Part shown: one piece after another, positions 56,736 to 64,000 of the stretch
Layout: every line of letters starts with the position of its first letter
How positions within the stretch are numbered: position 1 is the stretch's first letter
Source of the DNA: Theocolax elegans
Lineage: Eukaryota > Arthropoda > Insecta > Hymenoptera > Cerocephalidae
Length of the DNA stretch: 64,000 bases
Assembly: GCA_026168455.1 (NCBI GenBank)
Contig: CM047426.1
Coordinates: 41,806,307 to 41,870,306 of the forward strand
Direction: 5' to 3'
Translations under genes and position numbers: made by a program
The notes under the pieces: generated by a model
Database searches by the model: none
Told to the model about the DNA's origin: nothing
Seen by the model: the letters and a program-made list of their open reading frames with translations, nothing else

Positions 56736-58140
56736 TTACAGGAAGTATTGTCTAATAAAAATATTTCCCCTTATACAAGTCATTGCGTTGATTTGGAATG
56801 TGATCCTTTAATTGATAAATCATCGTTTGCTATGATGGATAATGCCTTATAAGGCAGTACCGATGAAACTTTATCAGTATGCAAATAGTATTGAATGAAA
56901 CGGCTTTTTTTACAGTATTTTTTTCGTTAAGATATAAATATAAGTAAAATTATTATTAGTCTATTCAAAATACAGTACAGAGGCAATAATTAATGAATAT
57001 AATAATTACGATTTGCTAAATTCTTCATTATAAGAAATGTTCTTTCAAACATATGTAAGTAATTGTACAAATTTTTGTACATTTTATATTATATCATAGC
57101 AATGAATGAAACGCAAAATATTTCTTCTACATATTTTTTTACAGGAGGAAAGAACGATCATGAAAGTATTTTAATAGAGAGTTTATTTCGTGGCGATGAT
57201 GCCAGAAGGTTTGAAAAGAAGTATGAATAAATTGAAAAATTTACATGCTATAAAGAACGACGAAAGTTTTTTTCATTCCGTTTGTACTTTTGTTGATTTA
57301 AATCCTGCAATTATTGTTAATGGCAATGAAATTTTCTTTAAAAAATAATCATACGTATTTTTCCAGAATCACGTTACGTGATCGATAAGTTATGCAATTC
57401 TGATAATAATACTGTTTTGCATAGTATCTGTATTACATGTTCTCAATATATTGGAACATTTGAATATGAACAAAAGTTCGTTAAATGCGATAATTGTAAT
57501 AAGAACGTTGATGTGTCTAACCCATCAATTGCTTGTTATTTCGCTGCATTGAGTACTTCAAATGCAATTTGTGATTACCTACAATCAAACGAAGAACTTT
57601 TATGATTACGTAATCAAGGAAACATACACGAAAATGATGTAATTTAAGATATATATATATAAGTTTTGTTAAAAATGTAAAAGTATTAAAAACTATTACG
57701 TAAGTGTTATGTTCAATACTGATGGTGCTCCAGTGTTCAAATCATCATCATTTTCCATTTGGCCTATTTATATACTGCATTCATGAAATACCTGCTCAAC
57801 GTAGGCTAAATAGTGTAATTTTAACAGAATTATGGATTAGAAAAAATAAACCTTATTATGAGCATATTTTTAAAAATATTTACTGAATATATGAATCGTT
57901 TATCGGATACCGAGTTAGAATGTATAATAAAACAAGAAACTCGGTACAATAAATTGTTTGCAATACTTGCATGTGCAAATACAACTGCACCAGCTCCTAC
58001 GCAGGGAACTTGTCAATTTATCGCTCACTATGGTTGCAATTGGTGTATACACCCAGGTAAATATTTTAGTGGTAGTATGAGATACCCATCCCGGTTAAAA
58101 ATATATAGGAATAAAATATGCGTAATAAATATATCTGTAA
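56736..58140 (+). pseudogene. Tnp2/CACTA-like transposase gene, intron-containing and broken
   Basis: Exon-like segments follow good acceptors: cattaaacttacag/gaag at about 56743 and ttttttttacag/gagg at about 57144. A frame at 57378-57605 has C-x2-C...C-x2-C (ITCSQY, KCDNCNKN). After a gap comes MFNTDGAPVFKSSSFSIWPI (57711-57770), then in shifted frames EIPAQRRLNSV, LWIRKNKP, FTEYMNRLSD, and finally HYGCNWCIHPG with SGSMRYP (58027-58090). The sequence NTDG-P-FKSS-x-WP...N(E)-P...GC-x-C-HPG...YP is the layout of animal Tnp2-type (EnSpm/CACTA-like) transposases. Two or more frameshifts and a stop kill the copy. The superfamily call is from memory of the motif order. Confidence 0.6.
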
Positions 58141-58410
58141 AATATACCCATTGTGTACTTATATTATTTGGTACATAATTTACCTATATTTTTTACCTGT
58201 TTTTTACCATTATTTTTACCTCTAATTTTACGTATATTTTCCAAATTTATGCTCAAATTTATATTCCAAATTTATATCTTATATTGCATATAAAATTGAA
58301 AGTTAATGTAAGCACATTTAATCCTTATAGGTCACAGTTCAGTCATATCGCATTAAAATTTCATATACATTTCACACAGTGTAACCGAGGAGGGTTAAAG
58401 ATAAAGGAAG

Positions 58411-58980
58411 CATACAGGGTGTCCTAAAAGTAACGATACACCCAATAAATATTCCAGGCAAAAGCTTTTTTAAAAAAATTCCTTAAGTAGCTTTTTACGA
58501 CGAATCCAGTGGTGAACTTGGATTTGACCTTTAACTTGTCATTCAAGGTTATTTCAAGGTTAACTTTGTTTTTTTTAAATGGGAACCCCTATTTTTGACA
58601 ACAGCAATCGAAAGAGCGAGAAATTTTACGTGTAAACATGTACTCAGGTCATAGGTCAAGGTGACCTTGAACCTTCTGCTGAAGGTTATTAAGTTTTAGG
58701 TATGGATCGGCTCCGATCTGTACTTGTTTGACTTAGGGGTATTAAAAAGGTCAAGGAAATTCTTGTAATAATGGTATCCAATGATGACCTCGGATTTGAC
58801 CTAGCGTTAGACCTTGAAGGTCATTCGAAGTTTAACATTTTTTTTAATGAAAACGGCTATTTTTCACAACAACAATCAAAAGAGCGGGAAATTTCACTCG
58901 AACCTTCTATGGATTAACTCCAATCTGTAAGTTTGAACCTTCAAGGTCATTGCGAGGTCATTTTTTTTACATTTAGCGTT
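58411..58980. mobile_element. Repeat starting CAGGGTGTCC, rich in AGGTCA half-sites
   Basis: It begins acagggtgtcctaaaagtaacg, a start seen in several insect DNA repeats, and runs to about 58980. AGGTCA/TGACCT half-sites occur many times, several as TCAAGGTCA or its complement, and once as the 15-bp palindrome TCAAGGTGACCTTGA (about 58655). Two internal units (58520-58640 and 58780-58880) are diverged tandem copies. No ORF. The right end was not defined. Confidence 0.6.
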
Positions 58981-58983
58981 ACC

Positions 58984-59190
58984 CAGGAACAACAACGTGG
59001 ACGTAGTAAAATCTGTTCCTAATCCCGCTTCAACGCAGTCACCCTGTCAAGAAATAGTATTATATAACCTTGTAAGTAACCAACGGAATCAATACCAAAA
59101 CACAGCCTCATTAAGCATATCTCCCTTAAACCAATCACAATTATCCCTAGCGTCACCCCTCCGATGGCCTAACCGTCCCTTAGAAATCAC
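58984..59190 (+). other. Unrecognised open frame with splice-like edges
   Basis: An acceptor-like cgttacccag/gaac at about 58988 opens a frame NNNVDVVKSVPNPASTQSPC, then QEIVLYNL, with a donor-like cctt/gtaagt at 59070. The frame stays open to 59192. No domain was recognised. It could be an exon of the broken transposase gene or chance. Confidence 0.25.
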
Positions 59191-59368
59191 GTAACTAATA
59201 ATTTTTTTATTTATAATTCATATATTAATAATATTTTTTTAAACTTACAAAATAAACAAGAATTAATTGTTAATTGAATGAACCCACATTTATTAAATTC
59301 CACTACAATCGAATCTTACAGGACTAATGAAAATAAACATTAACTTACATAAAATTTTTTTTTACAAT

Positions 59369-59709
59369 TCACTGAACTAAGAATCCTTCACTTTTGCACA
59401 TTTCACAAAAATAAGTCCCTTCCCCTATACATGATAAGCACACTCTACCCATTCTACACCGCGCACAAACTTTCCATACCCCACCGTCATCACAAACTTC
59501 CAAATTACACTTTGTACATCAAGGCGAACCTAATCTCGGTATATCACATCCTTATCCATTAAATTTACCTGGGTTTCCGCATCAACAGTTAAAACAGTAT
59601 CATAATTAAAATCCACATGCGTCTCAGCATCTTTAAATGTACTGAGTGAACTTCCTTCACACCCTCTTAACAATTTTCGGCAACAATTTCTCTCACCTCC
59701 AAAAGTGCC
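59369..59709 (-). pseudogene. Cysteine-rich terminal exon, frame-broken
   Basis: On the minus strand an acceptor (tttttatttag, AG at 59711-59710) opens GTFGGERNCCRKLLRGCEGS, then FKDAETHVDFNYDTV. This frame stops at a TAG near 59540. A frame shifted by one continues with IPRLGSP-stop (TGA)-CTKCNLEVC, CARC, CLSC, CEMC and ends at TGA 59369-59371. The cysteines follow C-x2-C-x4-C-x8-C-x2-C-x5-C-x2-C-x7-C-x2-C, a probable multi-zinc domain of unknown type. It lies just downstream of the Waldo-like 3' end, which would sit in the preceding intron. The first half is duplicated at about 61385-61578, without the cysteine cluster. Confidence 0.5.
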
Positions 59710-59754
59710 CTAAATAAAAATAACTTAGTTAAAACCATTATATATATGTATATG

Positions 59755-61384
59755 TTTTTTTTTCCGAAGAGGTGGAGAAATGCTTAATGCACCATGACTG
59801 GAGCCATGCGAGACTCCCCGTGTGTGGGACTCTCCTACCGAAGGATGTCGATAGGCATACCCACTAAAACTCCACCTCTTTTCTTACCTTTATTCCCCCG
59901 CGGAAACCGCCGCAAGGCATTACTTCGCGGGGGAGGCAACGGCTAGGTTAGCCCACTAATGTTGCTATCGCAACTCTTCTCTCCTCTTCTCTTCTGATGA
60001 GACCCAGCCTGTCCACTACGGACGTATAGAGGGTCACTACCGCGTTCCATCCCTCCTGGGAGCCAAGCAGGCACGCCCCGATGCCCTCAGGGGTGAGGGG
60101 ACCGCTCCAAGTGATTTGAAACTGGACCCGTTCCTCCCTGAAACGAGGACACCGTAGGAGGACGTGTTCCACGTCTTCGTCCACCCCTGGACAAGCCGGG
60201 CACTCTGCGCTGCCGTAGACCCCTATACGAAATAGGTAGCTACGGAAGCATTTGTGCCCGGTCAACACCTGGGTAAGCTGGAAACTGACAAAGCCGTGTT
60301 TCCTGCTCGCCCACTCCCGGATCCGCGGGATGATGCGGTAGGTCCAGCGGCCGTCCCTGGCTGAGTCACATCTCCGCTGCCACTCCTCTACGGTCCGCAA
60401 TGACCATCGGTTATGGCAGCGATTCTCTTCTACGCGGCGCCCACCCTCACGGTGTCTTTCAGCTCTCTCGGCTGCCAGGAGGTCAAAGGGGGCGGTCCCC
60501 GCGATCACCGAGAGCGCAATGTCAGATACGGTTCGGTACGCCCGGGCCACCCTTAGCGCAGCTATCCTGCAGGCTCTCTGACACGGAGCACCAAAGCTCT
60601 TGTGCCTGTTCAGGGCATCAGCCCAGATAGGAGCTCCGTATAAAATTACGGAGCACACCACCGAGGCAAGGAGGGACCTTCGCGGTTGCTGGGGTCCCCC
60701 GATATTGGGCATGATGCCCGCTAGCGCACGGGCCACCTTTGCCGCCTTTGAGCCTGCGTTCGCGAGATGGTGTTTCAACGACAGCCGCGCGTCTAGTGTG
60801 ACCCCTAAATACTTCAACATTTTCACCGACCGTATCCGTTCTATACCTACCGTGAAGGTGGCGGTCCTCTCCTTTTTTGTGCGAGAGATGAGCACCGTCT
60901 CCATTTTTTCCGCCGCCAGACTAAGTCCGTGGTCTCTCAACCAAGTGGCGACCACTTCTATAGAGTCGTCTCCGAGATATTCGATCTCTTCGACACTCTT
61001 TGCGACCACCACTAGCGCCACGTCGTCCGCGAAAGTCACTATCGAGACACCCTCCGGAAGTTGCTGCCTAAGCAGGCCGTCATAGACAACGTTCCAGAGT
61101 AGGGGCCCATTGACCGAACCCTGCGGCACGCCTCCCGTGATGTTGTGGGAGTGCACACCGTCGTCGGTGTCGTAGAGCAGAGTACGCTCAGTCAGGTAAC
61201 TCGAGGTGACCTTCCTGAGATAGAGTGGCACTTGGAAGTGCTGCAGGGACAGCATGATGTCGTTCCATCTGGCAGAGTTGAAGGCATTCCGGATGTCCAA
61301 GGTTATGATGGCACACATCCGCCTTGCACTCCGACCAGCATTGATGGCGTTTGTGGCTATACCAACAACTCTGCCTACAGCGTA
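59755..61384 (-). pseudogene. Waldo/R1-like ORF2, truncated tandem copy
   Basis: 480 codons (59948-61390) identical in the element part to the C-terminal 476 residues of the ORF2 at 61820-63811: RT from the DAVGRVVG block, FADD active site, linker and the C-terminal CCHC knuckle. It lacks the RT amino end and the endonuclease, because it starts at the duplication join (61383, agcgt/acatcaagg). The 3' UTR (59765-59947) ends in an A-tail, seen as the T-run 59755-59764, abutting catatacatatata on the minus strand. It has no promoter of its own and the N-terminus is chance sequence. Confidence 0.9.
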
Positions 61385-61620
61385 CATCAAGGCGAACCTA
61401 ATCTCGGTATATCACATCCTTATCCATTAAATTTACCTGGGTTTCCGCATCAACAGTTAAAACAGTATCATAATTAAAATCCACATGCGTCTCAGCATCT
61501 TTAAATGTACTGAGTGAACTTCCTTCACACCCTCTTAACAATTTTCGGCAACAATTTCTCTCACCTCCAAAAGTGCCCTAAATAAAAATAACTTAGTTAA
61601 AACCATATATATATGTATAT
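61385..61620 (-). repeat. Duplicated 3' flank of the Waldo-like element
   Basis: Repeats 59517-59755 almost exactly: the first half of the cysteine-rich exon plus its upstream intron end. It is part of a ~1.87-kb tandem duplication (59517-61384 = 61385-63255). Differences are in TA and T-run lengths. Confidence 0.9.
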
Positions 61621-61819
61621 GTTTTTTTTTTTTTTCCGAAGAGGTGGAGAAATGCTTAATGCACCATGACTGGAGCCATGCGAGACTCCCCGTGTGTGGG
61701 ACTCTCCTACCGAAGGATGTCGATAGGCATACCCACTAAAACTCCACCTCTTTTCTTACCTTTATTCCCCCGCGGAAACCGCCGCAAGGCATTACTTCGC
61801 GGGGGAGGCAACGGCTAGG

Positions 61820-63811
61820 TTAGCCCACTAATGTTGCTATCGCAACTCTTCTCTCCTCTTCTCTTCTGATGAGACCCAGCCTGTCCACTACGGACGTATA
61901 GAGGGTCACTACCGCGTTCCATCCCTCCTGGGAGCCAAGCAGGCACGCCCCGATGCCCTCAGGGGTGAGGGGACCGCTCCAAGTGATTTGAAACTGGACC
62001 CGTTCCTCCCTGAAACGAGGACACCGTAGGAGGACGTGTTCCACGTCTTCGTCCACCCCTGGACAAGCCGGGCACTCTGCGCTGCCGTAGACCCCTATAC
62101 GAAATAGGTAGCTACGGAAGCATTTGTGCCCGGTCAACACCTGGGTAAGCTGGAAACTGACAAAGCCGTGTTTCCTGCTCGCCCACTCCCGGATCCGCGG
62201 GATGATGCGGTAGGTCCAGCGGCCGTCCCTGGCTGAGTCACATCTCCGCTGCCACTCCTCTACGGTCCGCAATGACCATCGGTTATGGCAGCGATTCTCT
62301 TCTACGCGGCGCCCACCCTCACGGTGTCTTTCAGCTCTCTCGGCTGCCAGGAGGTCAAAGGGGGCGGTCCCCGCGATCACCGAGAGCGCAATGTCAGATA
62401 CGGTTCGGTACGCCCGGGCCACCCTTAGCGCAGCTATCCTGCAGGCTCTCTGACACGGAGCACCAAAGCTCTTGTGCCTGTTCAGGGCATCAGCCCAGAT
62501 AGGAGCTCCGTATAAAATTACGGAGCACACCACCGAGGCAAGGAGGGACCTTCGCGGTTGCTGGGGTCCCCCGATATTGGGCATGATGCCCGCTAGCGCA
62601 CGGGCCACCTTTGCCGCCTTTGAGCCTGCGTTCGCGAGATGGTGTTTCAACGACAGCCGCGCGTCTAGTGTGACCCCTAAATACTTCAACATTTTCACCG
62701 ACCGTATCCGTTCTATACCTACCGTGAAGGTGGCGGTCCTCTCCTTTTTTGTGCGAGAGATGAGCACCGTCTCCATTTTTTCCGCCGCCAGACTAAGTCC
62801 GTGGTCTCTCAACCAAGTGGCGACCACTTCTATAGAGTCGTCTCCGAGATATTCGATCTCTTCGACACTCTTTGCGACCACCACTAGCGCCACGTCGTCC
62901 GCGAAAGTCACTATCGAGACACCCTCCGGAAGTTGCTGCCTAAGCAGGCCGTCATAGACAACGTTCCAGAGTAGGGGCCCATTGACCGAACCCTGCGGCA
63001 CGCCTCCCGTGATGTTGTGGGAGTGCACACCGTCGTCGGTGTCGTAGAGCAGAGTACGCTCAGTCAGGTAACTCGAGGTGACCTTCCTGAGATAGAGTGG
63101 CACTTGGAAGTGCTGCAGGGACAGCATGATGTCGTTCCATCTGGCAGAGTTGAAGGCATTCCGGATGTCCAAGGTTATGATGGCACACATCCGCCTTGCA
63201 CTCCGACCAGCATTGATGGCGTTTGTGGCTATACCAACAACTCTGCCTACAGCGTCCATGGTCGATCGACCCTTTCGGAAGCCGAACTGGTTGTCGGAGA
63301 GGTCTCCGGCCCGACCGATGGCCGCTGCGAGCCTGGCGCAGATCACCCGCTCCAGGAGATTCCCGACTATATCCAGTAGACACAGCGGGCGGTAAGATGA
63401 TGGCTCCTCCGGGGGTTTGTTTCCCTTCGGTAGGAGTACCAGCCTCTGCGTCTTCCACTGGGCCGGGAAGCAACCTTCTCTTATGCATGCGTTGAATGCG
63501 CCCAGGAACAAGCCCGGAGCACTCATCGCCGCTGTCTTGACGGCCAGACCAGGTATTTCGTCAGGCCCTGGGGCTTTACGTACGGAAATACCTTTAGCAG
63601 CTATCCTCAGTTCGGCTTCACTAATGTCTGGCGATTCGGCTGCACCAATGGTGGCCATCAGGCCCGTCTCTGCTGCTCTTTTCCGATGTTCAGGAAACAG
63701 GTGGCGGACGACTCCGTCCAGAAAAACTGGGTCGGTGGGTGCAACAGCGCCCCCGGGGTTGATCTTATTCATAACCGTTTTATACGGTCTGCCCCAGGGG
63801 TCGTGGTCCAC
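61820..63811 (-). CDS. Non-LTR ORF2: reverse transcriptase and C-terminal domain
   Basis: 663 codons from an internal ATG. RT blocks in order: KAPGPDEIPGLAVK (residues 79-92), WKTQRLVLLPKGNKP, SSYRPLCLLDIVGNLLERV, NQFGFRKGRSTMDAV (174-188), TLDIRNAFNSARW (D215 in the first catalytic block), GGVPQGSVNGPLLWNVVYD (269-287), TFADDVALVVV (FADD 303-306), KYLGVTLDARL. A long linker follows, then the knuckle C580-x2-C583-x8-H592-x4-C597. The protein copies its own RNA at the nicked target. The true ORF2 starts upstream: the same frame continues above a TGA at 63830-63832 with WWSEDIAEKRRECLRARRLH to the window edge. The usual residue at the stop is probably Trp, so one nonsense change separates the parts. 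Confidence 0.93.
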   Translation of the reverse strand: MDHDPWGRPYKTVMNKINPGGAVAPTDPVFLDGVVRHLFPEHRKRAAETGLMATIGAAESPDISEAELRIAAKGISVRKAPGPDEIPGLAVKTAAMSAPGLFLGAFNACIREGCFPAQWKTQRLVLLPKGNKPPEEPSSYRPLCLLDIVGNLLERVICARLAAAIGRAGDLSDNQFGFRKGRSTMDAVGRVVGIATNAINAGRSARRMCAIITLDIRNAFNSARWNDIMLSLQHFQVPLYLRKVTSSYLTERTLLYDTDDGVHSHNITGGVPQGSVNGPLLWNVVYDGLLRQQLPEGVSIVTFADDVALVVVAKSVEEIEYLGDDSIEVVATWLRDHGLSLAAEKMETVLISRTKKERTATFTVGIERIRSVKMLKYLGVTLDARLSLKHHLANAGSKAAKVARALAGIMPNIGGPQQPRRSLLASVVCSVILYGAPIWADALNRHKSFGAPCQRACRIAALRVARAYRTVSDIALSVIAGTAPFDLLAAERAERHREGGRRVEENRCHNRWSLRTVEEWQRRCDSARDGRWTYRIIPRIREWASRKHGFVSFQLTQVLTGHKCFRSYLFRIGVYGSAECPACPGVDEDVEHVLLRCPRFREERVQFQITWSGPLTPEGIGACLLGSQEGWNAVVTLYTSVVDRLGLIRREEERRVAIATLVG

Positions 63812-64000
63812 CTCCTCACAGAGCTCCCGTCAACACCTTCTCTTGGCAGCCTTGATGGCCACCTTGAGATCCCTCCGCTTTTGTTCGTATTCTGCGGAAC
63901 GATCTTGGAACCGCGGTGTTCCCCTCGCTCTTTGGTGCAGCCTTCTGGCACGCAAGCACTCACGTCTCTTTTCTGCGATGTCCTCACTCCACCAGATTAT
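63812..64000 (-). pseudogene. ORF2 endonuclease-RT linker, continuing beyond the window
   Basis: Same frame as the RT ORF, upstream of the in-frame TGA (63830-63832). It reads IWWSEDIAEKRRECLRARR and ends DLKVAIKAAKRRC before the stop. The WW-x-E-I-x-x-x-R and KAAKR blocks are typical of the segment between endonuclease and RT in R1/TRAS/Waldo elements. The endonuclease itself would lie beyond 64000. Confidence 0.85.

Larger units (their letters stand above)
61620..64000 (-). mobile_element. Waldo/R1-like non-LTR retrotransposon, 3' part
   Basis: It runs from an A-tail (T-run about 61622-61635 on plus) upstream past the window edge at 64000. The 3' UTR of ~185 nt contains a GC-rich stem (ccgcggaaaccgccgcaagg...cttcgcggggg on plus) and AATAAA near the stop. 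ORF2 is open except for one stop (63830-63832). ORF1 and the endonuclease lie beyond the window. R1-clade membership follows from the RT blocks and the C-terminal CCHC knuckle. The Waldo group is inferred from the ACAY-like 3' target. Confidence 0.88.

Noticed and set aside
60400..63495. Plus-strand ORFs of 76-161 codons opposite the RT
   Set aside because: Antisense of a well-defined RT ORF. They recur in both copies only because of the tandem duplication.

Overview
The window is eukaryotic nuclear DNA, AT-rich and crowded with transposable elements. It reads as an insect genome. The Waldo/R1-like non-LTR elements, the Ty3/gypsy element, the Crypton-like and Helitron relics and the long CA/GA microsatellites would suit Hymenoptera such as ants, but nothing seen fixes the order. 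There is no operon structure, no rRNA gene, no credible functional tRNA gene and no CRISPR array. No complete host protein gene was found. The best host-gene traces are a proline-rich terminal exon (17744-17879, minus), a cysteine-rich terminal exon (59369-59709, minus, frame-broken) and a few first-exon-like islands ending in good 5' splice sites.

Layout. 1-3250: AT-rich DNA with one candidate solo LTR, a tRNA-derived SINE and a ~97-bp tandem repeat. 3250-7040: a 34-bp minisatellite of about 110 units with higher-order duplication. 7040-11900: two decayed Waldo/R1-like non-LTR copies, head to tail on the minus strand around a short (CA)n; the RT of one is split by a 1.26-kb insertion with an 11-bp target duplication. 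11950-18900: intergenic DNA with a zinc-finger ORF scrap, a Crypton-like tyrosine recombinase relic, candidate exons, microsatellites and a foldback MITE. 18917-20890: solo LTR A (TSD CTCT). 21600-22253: Helitron helicase relic, cut by a Ty3/gypsy element (22254-30589) that keeps full gag and pol except for one stop codon and carries a rearranged, inverted 5' LTR.

31899-34075: hairpin-bearing element fragments around a deleted second gypsy copy. 35077-35838: 265-bp-arm inverted repeat. 36865-41300: DNA transposon with subterminal repeats, itself holding a hAT-like MITE and solo LTR B (TSD CATT). 41475-43561: nested palindromic elements. 43887-52690: Y-X-Y-X-Y rearrangement in which a 2.2-kb AT-rich block alternates with pieces of solo LTR B and its flank, with 2-9 bp microhomology at the joins. 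53190-54120: a third Waldo-like relic. 56700-58140: broken Tnp2/CACTA-like transposase gene with intron signals. 58400-58980: repeat rich in AGGTCA half-sites. 59369-64000: the cysteine-rich exon, then a tandemly duplicated, nearly intact Waldo/R1-like ORF2.

Functionally the window is a nest of mobile elements at different ages. The gypsy element and the Waldo-like ORF2 at 61820-63811 are closest to intact, and each has one visible nonsense mutation. The near-identical tandem copies at 43.9-52.7 kb and 59.5-63.3 kb, and an indel-rich patch in the minisatellite, are where assembly error should be considered first.
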